From: Elusimicrobiota bacterium
Lineage (GTDB): Bacteria; CG03; SLGR01; JAGXOG01
Direction: 5' to 3'
Assembly: GCA_027858455.1 (NCBI GenBank)
Contig: JAQICQ010000101.1
Span: 1 to 32,648, forward strand
DNA length: 32,648 nt
This document shows, piece by piece, positions 7,612 through 16,700 of the stretch. The notes below the pieces were generated by a model. That model was not told where the DNA came from, did not search any database, and was given only the letters and a program-made list of their open reading frames with translations. The stretch's first letter is position 1. Every line of letters begins with the position of its first letter. The translations under genes and the position numbers were made by a program.

Positions 7612-9822
7612 ATGAAAAAACAAGACTTGGAAACAGCAGTTAAAATAATCAGCAGCCTCCGGATAGCCATTTCAAATATACGCCTCTATCCTGAGACAAG
7701 CAACATAGTAACTGATTCAATTGACGATGTTTACGGAAAGATACAGAACCTTTTACATAAATACGATCATCTTTCTTTTGCCGAAACCTCTGCAAATCTT
7801 ATAATAAACGACAAAATTATAAAACAAAATTTCAAGGCGCTTATACCTGCCGATGTCTATCGGACCTTTGTAGAGACATTAATGCATTCTCATATAAAAT
7901 GCTTATCTTTTAAAGACGGGCTCAGCCGGGAAGATTTTTATTTTTTTATAAAAATATTCTCGGAAAAGCACTGGCGCCGGGAAGGCGACATGATGGTCCT
8001 GACTACTATTTTAAAAGAAAAAAATATAGATACCATACGGCTCAACGAAAAGGTATACCAGGCCGTAGGAGAGACCGACCTTGTAGTTAAAGAAGGAATG
8101 GACTATTTAAAGCGCAACGAAGGCGAAATTGATATTTTAGTAAAAACTTTAGAGGAAGTGGCAGAAATTGCCCGGACAGATAAAGAGAAGGTCTTTAACG
8201 ACGAGATACGCACAAATGTAATTAATAAAATGATGGAACTTAAACCGGAGCTTCTCGTTAACTTCTTCAAACGAAAAAGAACCCCCAAAGTTGAAAAAAT
8301 AAAAGACACAATAGTCGAAGGCCTGCCCGCCCGGCAGATAAAAGAGGTTATCTCTAAGGTTACAACGGTATATAAAACGATAAAAAATGAAACTCCTCCG
8401 GGCTCAAAAAAAGAAGCCGAACTTTTAAAACTCAAAGAGACCATCAACTCTCTGCTCTCCTCCTGCAGGGACAGGGAGGCTTCTCTGGAAATTTTTAATA
8501 TGCTGAAAGATGACAACCTTGACGAGCTCCTCCCGGCGTGGTGGGATAAACCCGAAAAATCCAAGATGGGGCTCCTTGTCTCAAAAGGCAGAATTTTAAT
8601 TGAAAAAGATTCTGCGGAACTTTTAGACCCGGCGATAAGAGACGACATCATAAAAATTATACGCCAGATGGAAAAGATAGGAAAAGAAGAGATTATCCGC
8701 GGCCTTTTACAAAAACTTAAAGAAAATTTTCTCGCTAATACAGCAGCGACGAGGCTGGAGGCGGTAAAATTTTATAAAACATTAAAACCGACGCTTGACT
8801 CTCTTGCAAATAACGAACTGGCTTTACTTTTAGAACCGGTTCTCTGGGATATCATAGAAAAAGAGACCGACGAAACGGTCTACAGCCTCATAGCCGACAT
8901 CCAGTCACAGGCAATAGAAAACTCCGTAAAGGATTGCGACTATCAAAAAGCCAGAGAGATACTTGCTATATTCAGAAAACACCGGGCGCTGAAAAAAGAA
9001 GGATTCCAGGGAAGGGCGGAAAAAGCCGAAGAATATCTTAAAAAATCAGCCACAAACCGCGTACTCAAACTTTTAATAGAAGATTTAAGGTCGAGGGAAA
9101 AAGAAAGGCAGGATAACTCCTACAAGGTGCTCCTCCAGATGGAGGAGTTTATGACTCCTAAAATGATAGGCGCCATAAAAAAGACAGCTGACCTGGGGCT
9201 GAGGGAACTTATGGCAAGAATAATAGTAAAGGTAGGAGAAAAAGCTGTTCTTTCCCTCATAAGCGAGGCAGAAAAAGGTATTCCCTCAGGCGATGTTAAA
9301 AATATAATAGAGATACTTCCCACCCTTGATAAAAAATCCATATCCCTTGCAAAACTGCGCTATACAATGAACCACTACGCCGTTGAAGTGCGGGTGCAAT
9401 CGGTAAAAACAGCAATGGAATTCGGCCCTGACGGCCGGGATATACTAATTTACGCCCTGGACGACGAAAATATAAAAGTCAGGACACTGGCAATCGAGGG
9501 AATGGGAATTTTAAAAGACAAGGAATTGTTTGACCTTTTTAAGAATAAGGACAAAACAAATATTGAAGAAAGACTTTTCTGCGAAGCTCTCGGCGGACTA
9601 AATATGCCGGCCGCCCAAAACTATCTGATTAAGATAGCCTCGCCGAAAAAAAGATTTTGGAGAAAAAGAAAACCGCGTGAAGTCCGAGTGGCTGCGATAA
9701 AAACGCTTGAACACTACCCCGGACCTAAAACAGAGAGCGTTCTTGACCGGTTAAAAAACTCTTCTGATAAGTTTATCCGCTCTAACGCCAAATACATACT
9801 GAAAAAAATACAAGAACAATAA
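7612..9822 (+). CDS. HEAT-repeat scaffold protein
   Basis: This 736-residue soluble protein is almost entirely helical. The N-terminal part (about 1-130, with IRLYPETSN) resembles a domain often found ahead of HEAT-repeat or HD-GYP modules in uncultured bacteria and deltaproteobacteria. The C-terminal third (about 510-736) holds HEAT-like units with the usual pattern of a Pro/Asp turn, VR and alanine-rich helices, for example VEVRVQSVKTAMEFG and IKVRTLAIEGMG. Such repeats bind other proteins; no catalytic motif is seen. It is the only intact long gene on the plus strand and stands alone, so the partner is unknown. Confidence 0.75.
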   Translation: MKKQDLETAVKIISSLRIAISNIRLYPETSNIVTDSIDDVYGKIQNLLHKYDHLSFAETSANLIINDKIIKQNFKALIPADVYRTFVETLMHSHIKCLSFKDGLSREDFYFFIKIFSEKHWRREGDMMVLTTILKEKNIDTIRLNEKVYQAVGETDLVVKEGMDYLKRNEGEIDILVKTLEEVAEIARTDKEKVFNDEIRTNVINKMMELKPELLVNFFKRKRTPKVEKIKDTIVEGLPARQIKEVISKVTTVYKTIKNETPPGSKKEAELLKLKETINSLLSSCRDREASLEIFNMLKDDNLDELLPAWWDKPEKSKMGLLVSKGRILIEKDSAELLDPAIRDDIIKIIRQMEKIGKEEIIRGLLQKLKENFLANTAATRLEAVKFYKTLKPTLDSLANNELALLLEPVLWDIIEKETDETVYSLIADIQSQAIENSVKDCDYQKAREILAIFRKHRALKKEGFQGRAEKAEEYLKKSATNRVLKLLIEDLRSREKERQDNSYKVLLQMEEFMTPKMIGAIKKTADLGLRELMARIIVKVGEKAVLSLISEAEKGIPSGDVKNIIEILPTLDKKSISLAKLRYTMNHYAVEVRVQSVKTAMEFGPDGRDILIYALDDENIKVRTLAIEGMGILKDKELFDLFKNKDKTNIEERLFCEALGGLNMPAAQNYLIKIASPKKRFWRKRKPREVRVAAIKTLEHYPGPKTESVLDRLKNSSDKFIRSNAKYILKKIQEQ

Positions 9823-9902
9823 AACTGACGAAGTTGAAGAATTATCCTGCCAGCCGATTACTTTTATATTTAAGCTGCCTCACAAGTTATGATTATGCAG
9901 TA

Positions 9903-10412
9903 TCAGCAATCTGTTTTGCTAAATCCTTTTGTTTTATCTTTTTTTACCATATAAAGTCTTTTCAAATCTGATATATCAATAGTGCGGTTAGCCGCTTTCT
10001 TATTCAAAATAAGATCCTCCAAACTAATATAATATGTATCTTCCTCGCCGTATTTGCCGGCAATTTTATGTTTTATAGTTTCTCCTGTGTCTATTCCTTC
10101 AATGCTATTAGTTATATGAACCTTGATTGGATCCTCTCCTATTTGAAAAAAAGAAGGTTTATTTTTGGTAAAATATTTCTCGTTAAGTTCATACTGTTTC
10201 TCTAAACTTTCCGTAGTAATACCCATAAAGTTTGCAATAGATTTAACTGTTTTTTTGCTGTTTCCCGGTGATTTATCAATAAGACAATTAATATCTGTAG
10301 TATAGCGCGGTTTAGCATAGTAGGATACCGCCATTGCTCCTACAATACAATATTCAACTTCAAATTTATTAAAAGTTTTTATGAAATCTTTAAAATCTTT
10401 TTCATGTCTCAC
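9903..10412 (-). CDS. Minimal nucleotidyltransferase-like protein (toxin-antitoxin type), altered active site
   Basis: The 169-residue protein has the start of a pol-beta-type nucleotidyltransferase domain: YCIVGAMAVSYYAKPRYTTDIN (21-42). Family members read DxD at the end of this motif. Here it is D40-I-N42, so the second metal-binding acid is Asn. The rest fits the AbiEii/DUF6036-like group of small nucleotidyltransferases found in toxin-antitoxin or defence pairs. Its start overlaps the stop region of the upstream 71-residue gene by 11 nt, so they are coupled. Function is inferred from layout only. Confidence 0.65.
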   Translation of the reverse strand: MRHEKDFKDFIKTFNKFEVEYCIVGAMAVSYYAKPRYTTDINCLIDKSPGNSKKTVKSIANFMGITTESLEKQYELNEKYFTKNKPSFFQIGEDPIKVHITNSIEGIDTGETIKHKIAGKYGEEDTYYISLEDLILNKKAANRTIDISDLKRLYMVKKDKTKGFSKTDC

Positions 10413-10617
10413 GGCGCAAATCCTCTATAGATATTTTTTTTGCATATTTACGATTCATTTTCCGGGGCTTTATGCCTTTTAATTCATAATATTGTTCTCG
10501 CAGATATTGAGTCATATCAAGCCGCTGCCGGGGCGTTAGTGAAAAATCATGTTCATCAGCAGCTTTTTCAAGCTCTTCAAAAGATGCACAAATTTTGGTA
10601 TATGTTTTTTTTGTCAT
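10402..10617 (-). CDS. Small partner protein of the nucleotidyltransferase (antitoxin-like)
   Basis: The 71-residue protein is charged and predicted helical, with no recognised DNA-binding motif. Its ATG has a strong SD (AAGGAG, 8-nt spacing). It overlaps the next gene by 11 nt, the usual arrangement of a two-gene toxin-antitoxin operon with the smaller gene first. I do not recognise the family; the antitoxin role is inference. Confidence 0.6.
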   Translation of the reverse strand: MTKKTYTKICASFEELEKAADEHDFSLTPRQRLDMTQYLREQYYELKGIKPRKMNRKYAKKISIEDLRRET

Positions 10618-10637
10618 TTAGGAATCTCCTTAAAATG

Positions 10638-10698
10638 AAAAAGGCTTCCTACCCGGGAGAAATCCTCATGAGATAAAACCTGAACAGAAAGCCCTTTT
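10638..10698 (-). promoter_or_regulatory. Structured leader of the toxin-antitoxin-like pair
   Basis: Two arms, AAAAGGCTT (from 10639) and AAAGCCCTTTT (ending 10698), pair with one bulged base and enclose about 40 nt. Inside are an imperfect palindrome around CTCATGAG (10665-10672) and a CCCGGG. On the minus strand the stem is followed by a T-rich tract and then the SD. It could be an operator, an attenuator or a riboswitch-like element; no known class was recognised. The rest of the gap up to 10905 shows nothing else. Confidence 0.4.
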
Positions 10699-10905
10699 GT
10701 CTTTATTATTTTGAATATTCGCAGAATTTCCTTATTTCATATTGATAAAATTATACAAAACTGATATTGAATTTGTCAAATTACTTATCTACTGAATTTT
10801 CATAAGCCGCGGCGGCAGGAGGACATTGCGGCTTTGTCTGAGCTCTTTCAGCGCGCCGGCCCCTTAAATAATTTTTAGCATACAGTATTTCCGGCCGCAG
10901 TAAAA

Positions 10906-11466
10906 CTACCTGTTTAAATCTTTTCTGCTGAAAACTTCCGCCCGGAAAGTAAGAATTTCCGTATCTTTGTCTTTCCATGCATCAGGTTCTAACCCGGCCT
11001 TAGAATAAGACAGGCTTCTTAAAAACTCTTCTTTGCTCCACCCTGTTTCATCAGCTACCTGGGGAAGATAGACCCCCTGATTCATTCCCCTTTTTATAAT
11101 AACTCCGTCCCGCCCGAGTTTTATATCTTCCGTACTTTTAACCTTTTCGGGTACGGTAAGAACTGATATCTCTATATCCAGGCCGCCTAATTCCTCCGGC
11201 GACACTGAAGAAAACCTCGGGTCTTGCGAAGAAGCCGCTACCGCCATATTTTTCACTGCTATATAAAGTTTATTTACCGGGAAGATATTTCCTATGCACC
11301 CCCGGAGACGGCCGTCTTTATGAAGAGTTACAAATACCCCTCTTTCCCCGTTAAGAGTTTTGTCGGTGATATCAAATCGCGGGACCTCTTCTTTTTTAAT
11401 GTGTTTTTGTAAAGTAACTTCCACAATGTCTAAAAGAGTTAGTTTTTGATCTTTTGTCAGACCCAT
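10906..11466 (-). CDS. amrA: AMMECR1 domain protein (AmmeMemoRadiSam system protein A)
   Basis: The 186-residue protein spans the AMMECR1 domain. The invariant LRGCIG is at 54-59, preceded by GVFVTLHKDG and followed by AVAASSQDPRF and the LDIEISVL strand. The family is conserved from bacteria to humans, with unproven biochemistry; in bacteria it often pairs with a Memo-like protein and a radical SAM enzyme, neither of which lies directly beside it here. It follows ktrA by 19 nt and is probably the last gene of the ktrB-ktrA operon. No strong SD is seen at the start. Confidence 0.9.
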   Translation of the reverse strand: MGLTKDQKLTLLDIVEVTLQKHIKKEEVPRFDITDKTLNGERGVFVTLHKDGRLRGCIGNIFPVNKLYIAVKNMAVAASSQDPRFSSVSPEELGGLDIEISVLTVPEKVKSTEDIKLGRDGVIIKRGMNQGVYLPQVADETGWSKEEFLRSLSYSKAGLEPDAWKDKDTEILTFRAEVFSRKDLNR

Positions 11467-11485
11467 AATCTTAAGAAATACCTCT

Positions 11486-12172
11486 TTAACTTAGCTCCCG
11501 GAATGTCTCTATCTTCTCCTGACTGCAAACCAGTATCATTGCATCCCCACCCTTTAATTTTGTTTCTGCCGTGGGCGGGGCGATAATAATTTGCTCGTAA
11601 TCCGTCTGATTATCGTCGTTTATAATAGGTTTTTTTCTCTTAATGGCTATTACATTTGAATTGTATTTTTTTCTGATTTGCAGCGTTCCTAAATTCTTAC
11701 CTATAAATTTTTGCGGGGCATTTATCTCTACCATAAAAAGCCCCGGGGCCAGCGGCAGTTCGTTATAACCCGGCCATAAAAGCCTTTTAGAAAGAACTTC
11801 CGCGGAATCTTTTTCCGGAAAGACCACATTGTTGGCACCGATTTTTTTTAAAACTTTCCCGTGCAGTTCATCAACCGCCTTTACCATAACCAAGGGGACT
11901 TCTATCTCTTTAAGCAAGAGCGTTATTAAGATACTCTCGCCCATATTGCCTCCTATAGAAACTACCGCCGCGTCAACATCCGAAACGCCGAGATCCTTTA
12001 AGGCTTCAATGTCGGTTGAATCGGCTTCCACTACGGAAGTAAATTCATTTTCATAAGCCCTTACCTTATCGGGATCCTTTTCAATAGCTATCACCTCTCC
12101 GCCTTCCTGCTCTAAATCACGGGCAATTGCCGAACCAAACCTTCCTAAACCTATTATCGCAAAACTTTTCAT
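11486..12172 (-). CDS. ktrA: Potassium uptake regulatory subunit with RCK domains (KtrA/TrkA family)
   Basis: The 228-residue protein begins with a Rossmann-type RCK_N domain: GLGRFG nucleotide loop at residues 8-13 and the acidic E at the end of strand 2 (IAIEKD). Residues about 140-228 form the RCK_C/TrkA_C domain. Such subunits form a cytoplasmic ring that gates the membrane channel in response to nucleotides, and sometimes to cyclic di-AMP through the C-terminal domain. A good SD (AAGGAG) precedes the ATG. It lies 44 nt after ktrB. Confidence 0.92.
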   Translation of the reverse strand: MKSFAIIGLGRFGSAIARDLEQEGGEVIAIEKDPDKVRAYENEFTSVVEADSTDIEALKDLGVSDVDAAVVSIGGNMGESILITLLLKEIEVPLVMVKAVDELHGKVLKKIGANNVVFPEKDSAEVLSKRLLWPGYNELPLAPGLFMVEINAPQKFIGKNLGTLQIRKKYNSNVIAIKRKKPIINDDNQTDYEQIIIAPPTAETKLKGGDAMILVCSQEKIETFRELS

Positions 12173-12216
12173 ATAAATAATCTCCTTTTTTTAAAAATTA
12201 CTTTTAATTTTCCGGC

Positions 12217-13569
12217 TTAACCTACCGCTATTTCCTGCTCGGGATATCTATGCGTCTGTTTTTTATGTTTTACTATGATAGCTGTAAAAAAAGTTATCGG
12301 TCCGAGCCTGCCGAAAAACATCGTTAATATTATCACCAGTTTGCTGAATGAACTTAAATCCGCAGTAATCCCCGTTGAAAGCCCTACCGTTCCGAAAGCA
12401 GAGGTAACCTCAAAGAGTATCTCTCTTATAGAAAAATTATCGACAAACGATATCAGCATCATGGCAATAAGTATAGAAAATATACTCAGCCCGAAGATCA
12501 CAACGGATTTCTTGACTGTATTAATGGTAAGTCTTCTTTTAAATAAAACTTGGTCCCTGCCCTCTTTTATAGTTGCTTTCATATTAAAAAGAAGCACGGC
12601 AAAAGTCGTGGTCTTTATTCCGCCTCCGGTCCCTCCGGGCGAAGCCCCGATAAACATAAGCACCACGGTAAATATTACAGAAAAATTAAGCAGGCCCCCT
12701 GTATCTATCATATTAAAGCCCGCTGTCCGGGGAGTAACGGACTGAAAAAACGCCATCAGCCATTTTTTGGATAAAGACATATCTTTAAGTGTAAGCGGAT
12801 TATTAAATTCAGCGATAAAATATATAACCGTTCCCGCAACAAGCAAAATAGAGGTTGCGGTCAATACAATCTTTGTATGTACGGAGAATCTGTATCTTTT
12901 CTTTTTAGATAAACTTTTAATATATCCCATAAAATCATTTATCACTATATAGCCTATACCTCCGAGAATTATCAGAAAAGAAACGGTCATAACCGAAATC
13001 CAGTCGTTATTTAACCCTGTAAGAGAAGCGCCGGCCTCAAAGATATCAAATCCGGCGTTGCAGAAAGCCGAGACAGAATGAAAGACCCCAAAATAAAGTG
13101 AACGCCCAAAACTGTTAAAGAGCGGTCTCATCCTCCATGTAAGCAGGGCGGCTCCGGCTGCTTCAAGAATCAGAGTCACGGCAAGAACCCTTAATATAAA
13201 TTTAGAAAGCTTTATTTTTTCAGTTCCGGCCATCTGATGCTGAACAATTATTCTTCCTTTTATGCTCATTCCTTTTCTTGAAAGTATTACCAGCATGCTC
13301 GCCAGGGCCATATAGCCCAGCGCCCCTATCTGTATAAGGAAAAGTATTATTGCCTGGCCGAGGGGAGTAAAAAACTCACCGGTGGCCTTTACCGTCAACC
13401 CGGTCACACAAACTGCCGAGGTCGAGGTAAAAAGCGCATCTATAAAGTTTATGGGGCTTACGGTAGTTCCCGGGATAAATTTTAAGGCCAGAGCGCCGGC
13501 GCCTATTACCGTTAAAAAGAGCTTGATTAAATTTACAGAGGGATTAAAAGTTTTGCCTGTTGTTTGCAT
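12217..13569 (-). CDS. ktrB: Potassium channel/transporter subunit KtrB (TrkH family)
   Basis: The 450-residue membrane protein has the four pore-loop repeats of the Trk/Ktr/HKT family, each with its filter glycine: SAVCVTGLT, SAFCNAGFD, TPRTAGFN and FGTVGLSTG. About eight to ten transmembrane helices surround them. It imports K+, usually with Na+ dependence, together with KtrA encoded directly downstream. A possible -10 box TATTAT ends 5 nt before the ATG, and a stronger promoter lies about 150 nt upstream, so a long leader and a leaderless transcript are both possible. Confidence 0.93.
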   Translation of the reverse strand: MQTTGKTFNPSVNLIKLFLTVIGAGALALKFIPGTTVSPINFIDALFTSTSAVCVTGLTVKATGEFFTPLGQAIILFLIQIGALGYMALASMLVILSRKGMSIKGRIIVQHQMAGTEKIKLSKFILRVLAVTLILEAAGAALLTWRMRPLFNSFGRSLYFGVFHSVSAFCNAGFDIFEAGASLTGLNNDWISVMTVSFLIILGGIGYIVINDFMGYIKSLSKKKRYRFSVHTKIVLTATSILLVAGTVIYFIAEFNNPLTLKDMSLSKKWLMAFFQSVTPRTAGFNMIDTGGLLNFSVIFTVVLMFIGASPGGTGGGIKTTTFAVLLFNMKATIKEGRDQVLFKRRLTINTVKKSVVIFGLSIFSILIAMMLISFVDNFSIREILFEVTSAFGTVGLSTGITADLSSFSKLVIILTMFFGRLGPITFFTAIIVKHKKQTHRYPEQEIAVG

Positions 13570-13648
13570 TTTTTATAATATTTTAATAGTAAAAACCGCG
13601 ATTTAAAACCATACTGCATCTGCCCGGACACACCGCCCCGTCTGGCCG

Positions 13649-13682
13649 CATCGTATAAGCTTTTATTATAAAAACCCTCCTT
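13649..13682 (-). other. Orphan strong SD and mini-ORF in the ktrB leader
   Basis: AAGGAGG (13676-13682) is a near-ideal SD with no ATG, GTG or TTG at normal spacing. An ATA codon lies 6 nt after it, in frame with a short reading frame that includes ATG 13651 and stops at 13583-13585, just before ktrB. It may mark a leader peptide or a regulatory site. Confidence is low. Confidence 0.3.
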
Positions 13683-13716
13683 AATTTGCTGAAATTATAC
13701 CTGTTATTGCTATGAA

Positions 13717-13745
13717 TTTATATCAAATAGAATATGACATGTCAA
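13717..13745 (-). promoter_or_regulatory. Sigma70-type promoter upstream of ktrB
   Basis: A perfect -35 box TTGACA (13740-13745), a 17-nt spacer and a -10 box TATAAA (13717-13722) lie on the minus strand. Transcription from here would give ktrB a leader of about 140 nt. A second TATAAT lies at 13694-13699. Confidence 0.6.
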
Positions 13746-13792
13746 CAGAATTTCCCGGGCTTTTCAAAAGACCTCAAAAATACTGCGGGCGC

Positions 13793-16700
13793 TTATCGGG
13801 ATCTGTCCCGTAAATCTTTTTTCTTATTAAATATCTCAGCTATTTTACGAAGAAGATCTTTGACATTATAGGGTTTATTTATAAACGGTATATTATTTTT
13901 TACTATCTCTTCTGTCTGACCTTTTTTATCAAGATAACCGCTGGTAAGAAGCATATTTTTAGGCGGTTTTATCTTTTTTAGTTCTTCTATGAGTTCAAGT
14001 CCTGTGCCGTCGGGCAGAATCATATCGCTGAAAACCAGATCAAAATCGCCTTTTTGCTCTTTATAGATATTTACCGCCTTGCCTTTATCAGAGGCGGAAA
14101 CAGGTTTATAATTATTTTTTCCAAGAATTCTGGCGGCAAGCTTTAATATCTGCTGCTCGTCCTCAACGATTAAAATCTTTTGCCCCCGGCCAGTATCTGC
14201 TTTATGGTCTTTTTCTTTTACCGGTTTTTTATTTATTTCTTCTTCCAAGGCCGGAAAATACATACTGAACCTGGTTCCCTCTCCCGGCTCTGTCCATACT
14301 TTTATCACAGCGTCATGGTCTTTAATTATGCCAAATACTACCGATAAGCCCAGACCCGTGCCCTCTGTTTTTTTTGTGGTAAAAAATGGTTCAAAAATAT
14401 TTTCAACCGTCTTTTTATCCATCCCTCTGCCTGAATCTTCTACAGTAAGACAGATATACTTTCCCGGAAAAATATCACCGTATATGGTATGCTCTGTTTC
14501 TTTTATATTTTCAACTTTAGTTTCAATAATAATTTCACCGCCGTCCGGCATAGCATAGAGAGAGTTTACCGTCAGATTGGTAATAACCTGCTCTATATTT
14601 GTCCTGTCAGCTTTCACACTAACCCCCTCTGCGGCAAGCCGGGCATCTATAGTAATATCTTCCCCTAAAAGCCGGCCGAGCATCTTCAGCATATCTTTAA
14701 CTACGGCGTCTATATTAATATTGTTTTTTTCCGCCGGTGTTGTCCGGCTAAATACCAGCAACTGCCCGACAAGGTCCGCCGCCCGCAATGAGCTTTTCTT
14801 TATGTTTTCTATGTCTTTTCTGTCCTGCCCCTTAATTCTTTCTTCTTCAAGAAGCAGTTCCGCATCGCCTATTATTGATGTAAGTATATTGTTGAAATCA
14901 TGCGCTATCCCCCCGGCGAGAGTCCCTATTGACTCCATTTTCTGGGAATGCTGCAGCTGATTCATCAAACTTTCACTATTTTTTGCCATCTTTCTTTTCT
15001 CTAAGTCATGGCTTATTATATGGACCACATCATTAATAAATAATTCAGTGCTTTTATCTAATTCGGGTTTTACCTTATTAGAAAAACATATATCAAATGA
15101 AAGCGCGGCGGCTAATTTTTTTTCTCTATAGACAGGATAAAGCCATAAATAATCTATATCCCACTCTTCTTTGAATTTTTTTACTACACTGTTAAAAAGG
15201 GGCTTTAAAAAAGCCGGGATTTTATCTTTTAAGATATCTTCGTTTATCAGATGTTTTCCTGTTTTCAGCGCATAGTCTAATAGCTTTCTCGGTACGGCTT
15301 CACCCCGTGTAGATTTAACTCCGTCCGCCACCCACTCTACGGAGACGACTTTTTTATCCTGTTCGGCTGTGTAAATATAACTCACGCGGGAAACATCCAA
15401 AACCGGACCTATCTTGTTTAGCACTCTCTCTATAAGAGCCTTTTCATCCGAGAAAAATTTTTCATCCGAACTTTTAAGCGCGGCCAGTTTCCATATCTCG
15501 GTTTTTATTTTATTAAACTTTCTCTGTTTCTTACGTATATGCTGATATTTAATACTTTTGGTTATATCTTTACCCATGCCCGAAAAGCCTGTAAGGTGTC
15601 CGTCTTTATCAAATATCGGAGAAATTGTAAGTTCAATATATATTTTTTCGCCGGACTTAGTCTTTTCGGCAATCCTTAGCGTCTGCGGTTTTTTTTCTTT
15701 TATTACCCGGTCTTTTGCTTTCTCTATAATTTCGCGGTCTCTTTCAGCATGATACATCAACCGAATTTGCTTTTTGCCTATCATCTCTTTTGCGCTGTAT
15801 CCAAAGATATTCTGCGCGCCCTTGTTCCAGTAGGTTATCGTCCCGTCTATATCGGAAACAATTATTGATACAGCCAAAGAACTTTCCAAAATATTATTTA
15901 AAAATATGTTAAGGGACTCTTTCTCCCTGACGGATTCAGCGAGGTTTAATTCCGCCTCAGATAATTTTATATTTTGGTGGTTTAATTGGGAAGTTTTTTT
16001 TCTAACTTTTTTCTTTAATACAACTGACCATATAAACGAAAATAGCATTACCAGTAAAAGCGGAATGATTACATAAAGTCCGTATCTTAAAAAAGACGCC
16101 AGGTTGTTTTTTTCATAAACACCGAACCATTTATCATATATTTCCCTGTAGCGTCCTGTTTCATTTATCTCCGCAAGAGCCGCCGACAGGAGTCCTGCAA
16201 GCCGGATGTCGCCTTCTTTAACCGCAAAACAGTATTCTTCCGAAGAAATCGGTATTTTCGCTAACTCTATATTTTGTAAATTATTTTCTTTTTTCAGGTA
16301 AACCGCAGTTAAATAACTTCCGAGAGCGCAATCGTAGCGGCCTCCGTCAATCATCTTAAGCGCTTCCTCCTGGTTAGCGACGACAGTTATATTTTTCCCG
16401 TAACCGTACTTAAGAGCCTGCTCGTGCATAATATCGCCTTTCTGGACTAATATGGATTTGCCCTCAAGCTTCTTTAGGGATTTTAACTTCTCCCCCCCTT
16501 TTCTATAGGCAATACCCTGACTTATTACTGTATGGGACTGACTGAAATCATATATTTTTTCGCGCTCCGCGGAATAAAGCATTCCCTGGATAATATCTAT
16601 CTTGCCTTCGGCAAGGCGCTCTTTGGTTTCCGCCCACGGAGCAAGTATGATCCTTATATCCAGCCCGGCCTGCTCGGCAACTGCTCTTATGATATCTACA

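Noticed and set aside
8103..8651. 182-codon minus-strand frame
   Set aside because: Antisense shadow of the HEAT-repeat gene; Ser/Leu-rich composition typical of the opposite strand.
9823..9902. tRNA or other RNA genes in the gaps
   Set aside because: No cloverleaf or TPsiC-like GTTCGA motif with matching stems was found in any gap.
10781..10978. 65-codon minus-strand frame overlapping the AMMECR1 end
   Set aside because: Out of frame with a well-supported domain, no SD, low-complexity composition.
13640..13760. Cyclic di-AMP (ydaO) riboswitch upstream of ktrB
   Set aside because: The leader is too short and lacks the conserved ydaO core sequences.
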